A stretch of DNA of 33,499 bases from JBCCHY01 sp039028495 (GTDB taxonomy: Bacteria > Patescibacteriota > Saccharimonadia > Saccharimonadales > VXPC01). Numbering within the stretch: the first letter of the stretch is position 1; each line of letters starts with the position of its first letter. The notes under the pieces were generated by a model. The model was not told the origin of the DNA and searched no databases. It saw only the letters and a list, made by a program, of their open reading frames with translations. This document shows positions 23,951-32,274 of the stretch, one piece after another. The position numbers were made by a program, and so were the translations under genes. The DNA lies in assembly GCA_039028495.1 (NCBI GenBank), contig JBCCHY010000009.1, positions 1 through 33,499 of the forward strand, given 5' to 3'.

Positions 23951-24163
23951 CGCCTAAGCCTCTCAGTTCGAGTACTATTTAGAACTTTTCAAAAAATAGT
24001 GTTAGCGTGTCTAGCTATAACGCATCTTTTTACAACTAGTTGTTCGTTGTAAAAAGATTCTGTTCATGGTGGGAGGACCACCCGAGAAATCTATGATTTC
24101 CCGGCTGTCTAAGGATGGTCTGATGGCGTCTCCTAAAGCCTCTAGCTTCGAGTTATTTTGGAA
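23951..24163. repeat. Imperfect direct repeat flanking element copy B
   Basis: 23951-23984 and 24128-24163 share CCTAAGCCTCT-type and TTCGAGT-type blocks in the same order (about 75% by eye). They bracket 24024-24118. Confidence 0.5.
24024..24118 (-). ncRNA. Structured intergenic element, copy B (after RNase J)
   Basis: Minus strand: a 9-bp hairpin P2 (24096-24104 with 24082-24090, loop CATAG), the segment GTGGTCCTCCCACC, CAGAATCT, and P4, a perfect 13-bp hairpin (24046-24058 with 24024-24036). P2 is CCGGGAAAT/ATTTCTCGG with one G-U, against CCGGGAAGC/GCTTCTCGG in copy C. The P1 hairpin of copies A and C is not kept here, though CCTTAGAC before P2 is. Confidence 0.55.
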
Positions 24164-24249
24164 TATTGATGCGGAAGCTTGCTGATGGCTGTGCAAATGG
24201 CACTGTCTCAGCAAGAACCGTAAAACAATACATTCAAAAGAGCCGAAGA

Positions 24250-24296
24250 GACAACCAGGCTCAAAAGTGGCTTTGCCAACTTTTAGGCTGGTTGTC
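24250..24296 (-). terminator. Long hairpin after RNase J
   Basis: GACAACCAG pairs with CTGGTTGTC (9 bp). Inside, AAAAG/CTTTT and TGGC/GCCA extend the stem to a tight AAA loop. TCTTCGGCTCTTTT follows. It is a plausible intrinsic terminator or 3'-end stabiliser. Confidence 0.6.
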
Positions 24297-24307
24297 GGCC
24301 AGAGGGT

Positions 24308-26440
24308 TTAGGACTGGCTGCGGATTGAGGCTCGTAGCTCTTCGAACCGCTTTTGCTGAGCGGCGGCTTTTTCTTCTGCAGACATTTCAGGTTCTTTAGG
24401 TTGAGTCTTTTTCGAGTCTTTTTTATCCGACTTGCCTTTGCCGTTACTGCTTCCGCCGCGTCCGTTAACGACATTTACTACCGGGATAACTACCGGTGAG
24501 CGCTGTGTTTGGTCAAACAGGAAGTGAGTTACATGGTCTTTGAGCTCTACTTTGAATCTATCAATGTCTACTCTCTTGAAGCGCTGAGTAGCAGCCCGTC
24601 TGAGTTCTGTTCTAAATAGGTTCATCAGCTCTTCGTTATCACGGATATATATAAATCCTCTCGTGATAATGTCTGGGCTCGTAAGTAAGCTACCTGTTCG
24701 TCTGTCAACGGTTAGTACTACAACTACGAGGCCTGCTTCTGTCAGGAGTAGGCGGTCTTTGACGACCACACCGGGTACTTTTGTACCTGCATCATCTACT
24801 AGGACAGCTCCGTGTGACACGGCGTCCTTGTGTAGCTTGGCAACACCCTTGTCATCAAAACTCAACATGTCACCATTGGCTGCCTGGAATATACGGTCTC
24901 TACTAAAACCAGCGTTCTCCACTGCATTGTCCTCGTGATACTTGCGGTTCATGGATCCAGCATAGGTAGGCACGAGGTATTTTGGTCTGGTGAGCTCTAT
25001 CATTTCACGGTGCTCATCGCGGTAGCCGTGGCCCGAAACGTGCAGAGGACCGACTAATCCATCAACTTCCCATGTAGGCGCACGGAACACCTTGCAGCCC
25101 ATACTCACAAGATCATCGCCGAGCTTGTCATAAGCTATGTTGTTGCCAGGAATTGGCGTGGAGCTCACTACTACTGTGTCGCCTTCACGTAGGTTGATGT
25201 GACGGTGTTCACCTATACTCATGCGCTGCATAGCCGCACCGATCTCACCCTGACCACCTGTACACATCATTAGAATCTGCTCGTCTTGCAGACTAGGCAG
25301 TGAAGCTACTGGAACGATTGTGTCTTTTGGTACCTTCAATAGACCTAGCTTAACCGCTAGCTCAACGTGCTGAATCATGCTGCGGCCATCGATAGCCACT
25401 TTACGACCAGCTTCGCCCGCTGAGTTGATGATCATCTGAATGCGGTTTATGTTACTTGAGAAACTAGCGACAAAAATGCGTCCTTCAGCATTTTTAATGA
25501 CGTCATGGAAGCTATCTTGAAGTGTATGTTCAGTCGGTGTACGGCCAGGACGCTGTGCGTTAGTGCTTTCACTAAGTAGCACTAACACACCCTCATCACC
25601 CAGCTGCTTAAGACGCTCTGTATCACTAGGCCTCTTATCCAGTGGTTCTGGATCTAGGCGGAAATCACCTGTGTTAATGACTCGACCGGCAGGTGTATCT
25701 ATGACGATACAACTAGACTCTGGTATAGAGTGTGTAATTCTGACCAGCTCAACCGTAAAGTTCTTACCAAGCATCAGGCGCTCGTGATTATCCATGTTCA
25801 TTTCTATGAATTCAGCGTCGTCGACCATCTCAACAGTGTCACCGTGGTTATTAAGCGCTTTTTTAACCATACCTATCGTGAATGATGATCCATAGATAGG
25901 TGCTGGATGTCGAGGGAATACGTGTGGCAGACCTCCCACGTGGTCGAGGTGTCCATGGCTAAATACATAACCGCGAATTTTCTTGCTGATTGTGTCGAGG
26001 TAGCTCGTGTCGGCAACAGCATAATTGATGCCCGGTAGATCGAGACCTAGCTCATTACCACAGTCGGTGATGATGGCGTCATCTCCATATTCGATAACAA
26101 TAGTGTTTTTCTCACCAATCGCGTCTTGGCCACCTAGGAATATTATCTTTAACTCGTCATCTTTAGTAATTTTGAGCAGGTTGGGTCGTTTACGCTGATT
26201 CTCCTGCGAATCAGCGAGACTCATACCGTCGAGCTTTTGGTCTGCAAGCTGGCCAATACGACGACCAGTTCGGATAGCCTGACCCCTGCTAGTGCCTGCA
26301 TTGTTGAGGCTCAGACCTTGCTTTTTGTTATTGCCATTTTTGTTGTTCTGACGGCGATTGTCGTTTTGACGCTTAGGCTTACTCTGCTTTGCAGCTGGTT
26401 CGTCGCCGCCTTTATTTTCTTTGATTCTTCTTTGTCCCAT
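24308..26440 (-). CDS. rnj: Ribonuclease J (metallo-beta-lactamase fold)
   Basis: 710 residues; longer than the typical 550-600 because of an Arg/Lys/Asn/Gln-rich disordered N-terminus (1-90) and a Gly/Ser/Lys C-tail. The metal-binding motif is SHGHLDHVGG at 161-170, with 'IIFLGGQDAIGEKNTIVIEYGDD' before it and the beta-CASP region after ('ESTNAQRPGRTPTEHTL', 'VSGHGYRDEHREMIELTRPKYLVPTYAG'). RNase J is an endo/5'-exonuclease for mRNA decay and rRNA maturation. It follows a short membrane protein gene. The PNPase gene lies nearby, so two RNA-decay enzymes share this region. Confidence 0.96.
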   Translation of the reverse strand: MGQRRIKENKGGDEPAAKQSKPKRQNDNRRQNNKNGNNKKQGLSLNNAGTSRGQAIRTGRRIGQLADQKLDGMSLADSQENQRKRPNLLKITKDDELKIIFLGGQDAIGEKNTIVIEYGDDAIITDCGNELGLDLPGINYAVADTSYLDTISKKIRGYVFSHGHLDHVGGLPHVFPRHPAPIYGSSFTIGMVKKALNNHGDTVEMVDDAEFIEMNMDNHERLMLGKNFTVELVRITHSIPESSCIVIDTPAGRVINTGDFRLDPEPLDKRPSDTERLKQLGDEGVLVLLSESTNAQRPGRTPTEHTLQDSFHDVIKNAEGRIFVASFSSNINRIQMIINSAGEAGRKVAIDGRSMIQHVELAVKLGLLKVPKDTIVPVASLPSLQDEQILMMCTGGQGEIGAAMQRMSIGEHRHINLREGDTVVVSSTPIPGNNIAYDKLGDDLVSMGCKVFRAPTWEVDGLVGPLHVSGHGYRDEHREMIELTRPKYLVPTYAGSMNRKYHEDNAVENAGFSRDRIFQAANGDMLSFDDKGVAKLHKDAVSHGAVLVDDAGTKVPGVVVKDRLLLTEAGLVVVVLTVDRRTGSLLTSPDIITRGFIYIRDNEELMNLFRTELRRAATQRFKRVDIDRFKVELKDHVTHFLFDQTQRSPVVIPVVNVVNGRGGSSNGKGKSDKKDSKKTQPKEPEMSAEEKAAAQQKRFEELRASIRSQS

Positions 26441-26468
26441 AACTTATGTAGTTTGTAGATTTGTTTAT

Positions 26469-26750
26469 CTACTTTTTTCCTTTCTTGTTTGAAGACTTTG
26501 TCTTGGTTGGTTTCTTAGTTTTCTTAACTTGTTTTGACTTAGCTTCCATTTCTTTCTCTATCTTTGATTCCCAACGACTAATTGGACCCGAAAAGAGGAA
26601 GTCTAAAACTCTTACTGCAAACCAGATGAGAAGTATGAGCCATAAAGCTCGATAAACATTCCCAGAATCGCTCCAGCCACTTATAAGCTGATATGCGGAA
26701 AAGCCCAGGAATAAAACATCTACGATTTTGCTGATTTTTCTTCTATTCAT
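26469..26750 (-). CDS. Small membrane protein with Lys-rich tail
   Basis: 93 residues. Two hydrophobic stretches (about 10-25 and 33-52), then a helical, strongly basic tail (KQVKKTKKPTKTKSSNKKGKK) that may contact nucleic acid or ribosomes in the cytoplasm. The ATG overlaps the stop of the upstream glycosylase gene (ATGA), so the two are coupled. RNase J follows 28 bases later and also has basic extensions. I do not recognise the family. Confidence 0.65.
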   Translation of the reverse strand: MNRRKISKIVDVLFLGFSAYQLISGWSDSGNVYRALWLILLIWFAVRVLDFLFSGPISRWESKIEKEMEAKSKQVKKTKKPTKTKSSNKKGKK

Positions 26751-27364
26751 TTTTCTCCGTTAGTTAGTTTTTTGATAATTATTGGTATCTTGGCAAAGTC
26801 ATACATCAAGGTTTCACGCATATTGCCGTTGTATAGGGCAGCCGCTGGATGATAAAGGGGTAGAACTACCAGTTCCAAACCCTTACCTTGATGACTCTCT
26901 GGGTTCCACTTCAGCCTGAATGGATTGCCGTGATCACGGCTAATCTTGATATCAGGTAATAAGTACTCACCAGAGTGCCTACCCAAGGTCACAACCACTT
27001 TTGGACTAATGACCTCTAGTTGACGCTCTAGATAAGGCGTAAAAGCATCCTTTTCCTCCCGTGATGGGTCCCGATTGCTGGGTGGTCGGTATTTAACTAT
27101 GTTAGTTATATATACTTGAGAACGCTTTAGATGTATCGATTCTAGCATTTCATCTAAGAATTTTCCAGATGCACCGACAAATGGCTGACCCAGCTCATCC
27201 TCTTTTTTACCAGGAGCTTCGCCGATAAAAACGACACTTGCATCTGGATCGCCAGCACCCATAACCAGCTGAGTAGCTTGCTTGGCAAGATCAGGACATA
27301 CACCATCGTCAATGATTGACTGAGCTATTTGATCGAGTCGTTTTTGCTTATTCGAGCTACTCAT
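26747..27364 (-). CDS. Uracil-DNA glycosylase, family 4/5-like, lacking Fe-S cysteines
   Basis: 205 residues. The fold is that of family 4 UDGs: GEAPG at 48-52, 'GQPFVGASGKFLDEML' at 59-74, 'VYITNIVKYRPPSNRDP' at 84-100, 'VVVTLGRHSG' and the C-terminal HPAAALYN at 172-179. It removes uracil from DNA to start base-excision repair. Family 4 members carry four Cys for a 4Fe-4S cluster; here the KCRPP Cys is Tyr92, the following Cys is Phe, and only one Cys (C23) remains in the N-terminal region. The cluster is therefore probably absent. A GAGGT site precedes the ATG, which overlaps the upstream gene by 8 bases. Confidence 0.88.
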   Translation of the reverse strand: MSSSNKQKRLDQIAQSIIDDGVCPDLAKQATQLVMGAGDPDASVVFIGEAPGKKEDELGQPFVGASGKFLDEMLESIHLKRSQVYITNIVKYRPPSNRDPSREEKDAFTPYLERQLEVISPKVVVTLGRHSGEYLLPDIKISRDHGNPFRLKWNPESHQGKGLELVVLPLYHPAAALYNGNMRETLMYDFAKIPIIIKKLTNGEK

Positions 27365-27581
27365 CTTCTACCTCAGTAGAACTCTCATTTAAATCAACTT
27401 CAGCTACTGCTGCTGTGAACGCGCCCCTAGCCACTGTTCTGGCCGTGTCCTCTCCTGACTTAGGTGAGTCGCCAAGTGGCTTAACCTCCAGTTGATCTGG
27501 CTTTGGCTTAGGTGCTGCAGGGTTATCGTGACTATTCGGCCCTTTGCCAAATCTATTAGACGCATCAATGAGGTCACCCAT
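27357..27581 (-). CDS. Small disordered acidic protein downstream of pnp
   Basis: 74 residues, no membrane segment. Pro/Lys/Asp-rich with a central 'TARTVARGAFTAAVAEVDLN' helix and an acidic end (STEVEDE). The ATG lies 6 bases after the pnp stop, and the end overlaps the glycosylase gene by 8 bases, so it is a real link in the operon. Function unknown. Confidence 0.6.
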   Translation of the reverse strand: MGDLIDASNRFGKGPNSHDNPAAPKPKPDQLEVKPLGDSPKSGEDTARTVARGAFTAAVAEVDLNESSTEVEDE

Positions 27582-27587
27582 TAGATG

Positions 27588-29702
27588 TTAGCCCTTTGCT
27601 TTTTTCATACTAAGGTTCAGTCGACCCCGGTCGTCTACTTCCATGAGCTTAACGGTTACCTTGTCGCCTTCTTTTACCAGATCACTTGGGTTTTCTACGC
27701 GCTCATCGGCCATTTCTGACACATGAACCATTCCGTCCGTACCTGGCATGAGGTTAACAAAGATTCCGAAGTCCATTACTTTGACTACCGGTCGATCTTT
27801 GTATATCTTACCAACTTCTGGTTCTTCTGTCAAGTCTTTAATCATTTGTTTGGCCTTTTCCATGCCTTCAGACTCAGCACTGAATATGAGCACCTGACCG
27901 TCGTCATTAATGTCAATCTCTGCACCAGTTTCAGCAATGATACCCTGAATGGTCTCGCCACCTTTACCTATGACTGTCTTGATCTTTTCGGGATTGATCA
28001 TGATTGTTTCGACCCTAGGTGCATGCTCGCTGAGTTCCTTGCGTGGCCTGCTAAGTACCTCAAGCATATGCTTGAGAATATCAGCTCTGCCGGCCTTACC
28101 CTGCTCTAATGCTTGTTCAAGCACGTCAACTGGCAAACCGTGCACCTTCATGTCCATTTGTAGTGCGGTTACGCCATTGGGTGTGCCCGTAACCTTAAAG
28201 TCCATATCGCCGGCAAAGTCCTCTGCATCCTGAATATCAGTGAGTACGATCGGCTTGTCACCATCCATAATCAGACCCATAGCTACACCGCTAACTGGAG
28301 CCGTCAGAGGCACACCAGCGTCCATTAGAGCCAAGCAGCTGCTGCAGGTAGCAGCCATGCTGGTGCTACCGTGCTGAGACATGATCTCGGTAACGCTGCG
28401 AATTGTATACGGGAAGACCTCTGTGCTCGGGAGAACTGGGCTCAGAGCACGCTCAGCCAGGTATCCATGACCTATCTCACGTCTGCCTGGGCTACCCATG
28501 CGCTTAACTTCGCCAATCGTGTAACCAGGAGCATTGTAGTGATGCATGTACGTACGCTCGTCGTTACGCTCCATGGTATCAACCATCTGAGCATAACTAA
28601 GTGGGGCCAGCGTAACAATGTTTAGGCCCTGCGTGGCGCCGCGGGTAAAGATGGCACTACCATGCGTCCTCGGCAGCACTCCTACTTGACTGCTGAGTGA
28701 TCTGACTTCTGTCATACCTCGACCGTCTGGTCTAGTTTGACTACCTACTATGCCGGCGCGAACATCTTTATCAACTGATAACGAGAAGGCATCCATATAG
28801 TCGTTCTTTTGCTCGTCCCAATCTTCGCCAGCGACCTGCTGGAAATGCTCTTTGAATGAAGCCTTAAGCTCAGTGAGTTTCGCGCTACGCTCTGCGTACT
28901 CACCCCTAACATGCTCTCCTAGCTTATCCTCAAGCCACTCGCTCACGTTGCTGCTGACCGACTCGTCGGGCAGAGCCAGTTCGTACTCAAACGACTCTAC
29001 ACCAGCTTTTTCTGCGAGCTCTTTTTGCAGAGCAATAACTGGTTGTAGTGATTCATGGGCGAGCCTCATAGCATCTACTATCGTCTGCTCGCTAACCTCG
29101 TTTGCGCCTGCTTCAACCATCATTACACCGTCTTCGACACAAGCGACCATGATGTCGAGATCTGAGCTCTCCATCTCGGTTTTAGTCGGGTAGGCTTTGA
29201 GTTCGCCGTCTACAAGACCGATACGCACACCACCAATAGGTCCATCAAATGGCGAACCAGTTAGTACGAGTGCTGAGCTGGCTGCAATCATAGAGACCGC
29301 GTCTGGACGAATCTCTGGGTCTAGAGACAGTACAGTCGCAACCACCTGTGTTTCATTACGATAACCTTTAGGGAATAGTGGTCTGATTGGTCTATCAATT
29401 AATCTGCTTGTTAGCACCGCATCATCAGATGGCCGGCCTTCTCTTTTGATGTACCTGGAGCCACTGATTTTACCAGCTGCATAAAAGCGTTCTTCGTATT
29501 CAACACTTAGCGGGAAGTAGTCCAGGTGCGGATTCACATCTGAAACGCTGGCTGAGCCCAATACGACCGTGTCACCGTAGGTCACCATTACTGATCCCTG
29601 AGTACGGAAACCTACTCGATTAATTTCTAGGGTTAGCTCGCGTCCACAGAACTGTGTGCTGACAGAGATAACCGACTTACCAAATGGATTAATTATGTCC
29701 AT
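27588..29702 (-). CDS. pnp: Polyribonucleotide nucleotidyltransferase (PNPase)
   Basis: 704 residues. Two RNase PH-like domains ('GDTVVLGSASVSD' in the first; 'TRGATQGLNIVTLAP', 'APGYTIGEVKRMGSPGRREIGHG' in the second) are followed by KH (INPEKIKTVIGKGGETIQGI) and S1 domains (VMDFGIFVNLMPGTDGMVHVSEM). The enzyme degrades RNA from the 3' end with phosphate. The ATG at 29702 follows AGAGGAGG. A 206-base structured leader separates it from rpsO, as in other bacteria where PNPase controls its own mRNA there. Confidence 0.97.
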   Translation of the reverse strand: MDIINPFGKSVISVSTQFCGRELTLEINRVGFRTQGSVMVTYGDTVVLGSASVSDVNPHLDYFPLSVEYEERFYAAGKISGSRYIKREGRPSDDAVLTSRLIDRPIRPLFPKGYRNETQVVATVLSLDPEIRPDAVSMIAASSALVLTGSPFDGPIGGVRIGLVDGELKAYPTKTEMESSDLDIMVACVEDGVMMVEAGANEVSEQTIVDAMRLAHESLQPVIALQKELAEKAGVESFEYELALPDESVSSNVSEWLEDKLGEHVRGEYAERSAKLTELKASFKEHFQQVAGEDWDEQKNDYMDAFSLSVDKDVRAGIVGSQTRPDGRGMTEVRSLSSQVGVLPRTHGSAIFTRGATQGLNIVTLAPLSYAQMVDTMERNDERTYMHHYNAPGYTIGEVKRMGSPGRREIGHGYLAERALSPVLPSTEVFPYTIRSVTEIMSQHGSTSMAATCSSCLALMDAGVPLTAPVSGVAMGLIMDGDKPIVLTDIQDAEDFAGDMDFKVTGTPNGVTALQMDMKVHGLPVDVLEQALEQGKAGRADILKHMLEVLSRPRKELSEHAPRVETIMINPEKIKTVIGKGGETIQGIIAETGAEIDINDDGQVLIFSAESEGMEKAKQMIKDLTEEPEVGKIYKDRPVVKVMDFGIFVNLMPGTDGMVHVSEMADERVENPSDLVKEGDKVTVKLMEVDDRGRLNLSMKKAKG

Positions 29703-29908
29703 TCATCCTCCTCTTCCAAGGACCATCCTTGGAATAAATGCCGGCTACCAAAGATACAGATTAGGGTGCTCATTGCGGACGCAATAAGTAGCCAATATCT
29801 ATTCCTTTGTAGCCAGCTTACTTGTATTTACACCTGGAGCGGCAGTTGAACCCTGCTCTTTGCCCCACTAGAACCGCAAACTGTAGTTTGCGGCAAACTA
29901 GGGCAAAA
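29703..29908 (-). promoter_or_regulatory. Structured rpsO-pnp spacer/PNPase leader
   Basis: 206 bases without a gene. Minus-strand order: a two-storey hairpin right after the rpsO stop (TTTGCCC/GGGCAAA outside, CCGCAAAC/GTTTGCGG with loop TACA at 29874-29893), a long arm formed by GGCTACaAAG-type ends (29805-29814 with 29743-29753) around ATTGCG/CGCAAT, and CCAAGGA/TCCTTGG (29716-29732) directly before the pnp ribosome site. The layout resembles known processing and autoregulation sites of pnp in other bacteria; regulation here is inferred. Confidence 0.6.
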
Positions 29909-30175
29909 CTACTTACGGATACCTAGTGTCTTGATTGTCTCTAGATACTTAGCAGGTTGCTTGCGCGCTAAATAGTTAAGTAGGCGGCGGCGCTTACCGA
30001 CCATCTGTAATAGGCCTCTACGTGCCATGTGGTCTTTCTTATTTGTCTTGAGATGTTCGGTCACCTCATTAATGCGCTCAGTTAGTACGGCGGCTTGAAC
30101 CTCCGGTGAACCAGTGTCACCCTTGCTCCGGGCACTTTTCGCAATTACATCGGCCTTTTTATCGGCTTTGATCAT
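29909..30175 (-). CDS. rpsO: 30S ribosomal protein S15
   Basis: 88 residues from the ATG at 30175, 6 bases after AAGGAG; the TTG codon just before is also in frame but not preferred. The family core is 'GDTGSPEVQAAVLTERINEVTEHLKTNKKDHMARRGLLQMVGKRRRLLNYLARKQPAKY'-like (helices 1-3 with the RNA-binding GDTGS and KDHxxRRGL motifs). S15 binds the 16S central domain early in assembly. It precedes pnp, the usual bacterial pairing. A 9-bp hairpin sits next to its ribosome site (30187-30225). Confidence 0.97.
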   Translation of the reverse strand: MIKADKKADVIAKSARSKGDTGSPEVQAAVLTERINEVTEHLKTNKKDHMARRGLLQMVGKRRRLLNYLARKQPAKYLETIKTLGIRK

Positions 30176-30186
30176 CAAAAACTCCT

Positions 30187-30225
30187 TATTTTCTCGCTTA
30201 AATAGATGATGGCGTTGAGAAAATA
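30187..30225 (-). promoter_or_regulatory. Hairpin beside the rpsO ribosome site
   Basis: TATTTTCTC (30217-30225) and GAGAAAATA (30187-30195) pair over 9 bp, starting right after the upstream stop codon; AGGAG begins at the foot of the stem. It may stabilise an upstream end or serve S15 autoregulation. Confidence 0.45.
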
Positions 30226-31080
30226 CTAACAGATGTCAGCCGATTCTTCAACCTCTTCGCTGCTAAAGCTCAGATACGAAATCATGTGACCCACACCCCA
30301 GTGCTTCATAAATTTGGTCATGCCCATAAACTGCCGACCAGCTGTATTATCTACATTCGCCTGTTTGGGATCACAGTAGTATACAACTCCATTCTCAACA
30401 CTCTGAATAAATACATAGTGCAGCATACCAAGCCTGTAAGACTCAATTGGCACCTGTAAAAAAACGCTCGGATATTTCTCCTGCAGGAGGTTCACTACTG
30501 TTCCAACTTCTTCTAGATCAAACCCAAATAGTTTTAAAAAGTTAACCTTAAAACCTATAGATTCCGCACATTCGTCACTAGAAATTATCTTAGCAATTTC
30601 TTCAAGCTGCCATATTTGACCAGATGGACTATGAAAAGGTAGCCCGTACAATCTATCTCTCACTTTGTCCGTCCTGCCACCAAAAAGTCTTAGTAAACTA
30701 ATACCTGAATTTACTCCGCACCTGAAGTAATCATTGGTGCTTCTGCCAATCTCATCTAATGTTGTTATTTCAAACCCTGCGTCTGAGCAGCTGTAGGAAG
30801 CGATCTCACCAACTCTTCGTAATCTATTCCTGTGATTGTGTGCAACCTGGTATTTATTCTTTGGACTTGGGAAGCTTGGCTGCCAACACAGTCTGTGGTC
30901 AGCGAACTCTCCGTTTAAAACACCTTCCTCAATCAGCCCCACTGGATGTTTTCCTATTGCCTTAGCCTCTATCTCATATTCTGTAGCGACCGATCTTAGC
31001 AGGGACGCATACCTTGGTCCGGTTCTTTCACTGATTGGCTTATTTGCGCCCCAGCGGGAAATATCTAGATCAGTTCTCAC
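30226..31080 (-). CDS. Possible C39-like cysteine peptidase-fold protein
   Basis: 284 residues, no signal peptide. The central and C-terminal parts have the order of a papain-like C39 fold: Cys121 in 'YFRCGVNSGISLLRLFGG', His221 in 'MLHYVFIQSVENGVVYYCDPK' and Asp237 in the same strand pair, then 'FMKHWGVGHMISY'. The N-terminal 100 residues are not recognised. C39-type proteins cleave peptides or act as inactive binding folds. Starts with GTG after AAGGA. It lies between truB and rpsO, where ribF often sits in other genomes, but shows no RibF motif. Confidence 0.6.
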   Translation of the reverse strand: MRTDLDISRWGANKPISERTGPRYASLLRSVATEYEIEAKAIGKHPVGLIEEGVLNGEFADHRLCWQPSFPSPKNKYQVAHNHRNRLRRVGEIASYSCSDAGFEITTLDEIGRSTNDYFRCGVNSGISLLRLFGGRTDKVRDRLYGLPFHSPSGQIWQLEEIAKIISSDECAESIGFKVNFLKLFGFDLEEVGTVVNLLQEKYPSVFLQVPIESYRLGMLHYVFIQSVENGVVYYCDPKQANVDNTAGRQFMGMTKFMKHWGVGHMISYLSFSSEEVEESADIC

Positions 31081-31125
31081 TTTTTATCCTTGCGTTAGCA
31101 ACAAAAATACACGCACCACACCCTG

Positions 31126-31815
31126 CTAATCAAGCGTGAGGAGTTTTGAGCCATCTACGACATTTGTCTGTGTTGCGTTGGCGAGATCGAAGTTGCCTAC
31201 CTTGGTGCGGCGTAGAGCGCTCATATAGGCTCCTGTAGACAAGTCACTACCTATGTCTTGCACTAGGCTTCTTATATACGTGCCGCTGCTAACGTGTACG
31301 GTAAACGTTATTCTTGGATAAGAGTAGCCAATATTACTAATTGAATGAATAGTTACCGGTCGAGGTTGTAGTTTTACCTCTTTACCAGCTCTAGCCAGCT
31401 TATAGGCTCTCTGCCCATTAATCTTAATCGCAGAATACGCAGGAGGTGTCTGCATGATGCCACCGATGTAGCTCTCTATAGTTTTGACCACTTCTTCTTT
31501 TTCCGGCTGCATATCTGAGACTTCTGTTAGCTCGCCCTCAGCGTCTGCAGTGGTGCTGTTGCTACCTAGCATCATCTCTACCTCGTAGACTTTATCTAGC
31601 TTTGTCAGCTCCTGAGATCTTTTGGTGTAACTGCCAACCATAATGACCATAAGACCTGTTGCCAAAGGATCTAGTGTCCCGCAATGCCCCACCTTTAGTT
31701 TTCGACGCTCACCTGCTTGCTGTCGTAGCTCTTTTTGTAAAGTAGAGCGCACCTTAGCCACAACATCAAAAGATGTCCACCCTTCGGGTTTATCTATAAG
31801 AAGATAGCCGTTCAT
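31126..31815 (-). CDS. truB: tRNA pseudouridine(55) synthase TruB
   Basis: 229 residues, shorter than E. coli TruB (314), because the C-terminal PUA domain is missing. The catalytic Asp49 lies in 'VGHCGTLDPLATGLM', with 'GYLLIDKPEGWTSFDVV' at the N-terminus and 'YSAIKINGQRAYKLARAG' and 'VHVSSGTYIRSLVQDIG' later. The enzyme makes pseudouridine 55 in the tRNA T loop. The ATG overlaps the upstream stop (ATGA). Its place between a probable DHH gene and rpsO-pnp matches the common bacterial cluster. Confidence 0.96.
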   Translation of the reverse strand: MNGYLLIDKPEGWTSFDVVAKVRSTLQKELRQQAGERRKLKVGHCGTLDPLATGLMVIMVGSYTKRSQELTKLDKVYEVEMMLGSNSTTADAEGELTEVSDMQPEKEEVVKTIESYIGGIMQTPPAYSAIKINGQRAYKLARAGKEVKLQPRPVTIHSISNIGYSYPRITFTVHVSSGTYIRSLVQDIGSDLSTGAYMSALRRTKVGNFDLANATQTNVVDGSKLLTLD

Positions 31816-32267
31816 TCTGACTTAAGAACCTTTTTTCGATGCTTTCCCATCGAAAAACTAATTAAGGCTTGAACACCGTCACGCCATAAGAATATTTCAT
31901 TGCCAACTGGTTCAGTGTCAAGCTCAACCGTACCCATCCAGGAGCCACCCCTACCTTGGGATTTATGCAAAAGCAGCGATGGAGACAAGGGCGTCTTTAA
32001 GAAACCCGACTCCTCACGTCTGTCGTTACAAATAAATCCAAATCCATCTATACCTGGCAGACTAATCTCGATACCTAAACCTTTTGCTTCGACTAATGGC
32101 CGTACTAGTCGATGGCCTCTACTAGGACTCATGCAGTACATGATGTGGCTACCGGTAACATCCCACAAGGGTACGCGCTTAATCGTTTCTAGCAAGAATC
32201 CTGGTCCATAGTCCTCACTATACTGCGGGATCTCAAAGGTGTGTCCAGTTAAAGCTCTTGTTCTCAC
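31812..32267 (-). CDS. Unknown protein coupled to truB
   Basis: 151 residues starting with GTG at 32267, 7 bases after an extended -10 box. No signal or membrane segment. The sequence is beta-rich with Gly turns ('GLGIEISLPGIDGFGFICNDRREESG', 'GGSWMGTVELDTEPVG') and a basic end (GKHRKKVLKSE). The stop overlaps the truB start (ATGA). I do not recognise the family; coupling to a tRNA-modifying enzyme hints at RNA-related work, no more. Confidence 0.65.
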   Translation of the reverse strand: MRTRALTGHTFEIPQYSEDYGPGFLLETIKRVPLWDVTGSHIMYCMSPSRGHRLVRPLVEAKGLGIEISLPGIDGFGFICNDRREESGFLKTPLSPSLLLHKSQGRGGSWMGTVELDTEPVGNEIFLWRDGVQALISFSMGKHRKKVLKSE

Positions 32268-32274
32268 AACTGTG

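Larger units (their letters stand above)
23790..24307 (-). promoter_or_regulatory. 518-bp structured spacer between RNase J and the DMT transporter
   Basis: No convincing gene. Minus-strand order: the RNase J end hairpin, a copy of the three-copy RNA element, a 7-bp hairpin (ACTATTT/AAATAGT), an AGTTTTG/CAAAACT stem enclosing GCTTCAAT/ATTGAAGC (23858-23875), and CTGAAC/GTTCAG (near 23813-23836) just before the ribosome site. A sequence of about 34 bases occurs twice (23951-23984 and 24128-24163), on either side of the element. A CTGAAC/GTTCAG hairpin followed by TTTTTT also reads as a terminator on the plus strand. Confidence 0.5.

Noticed and set aside
23930..23985. tRNA-like arm around CAGTTCGAGTAC
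   Set aside because: No acceptor or anticodon stem can be formed around it; the same words recur in the direct repeat at 24128-24163.
24066..24085. T-box-like GGTGGGAGGACCACC on the plus strand
   Set aside because: No specifier stem, no T-box core, and no plus-strand gene downstream; the paired structure belongs to the three-copy element on the other strand.
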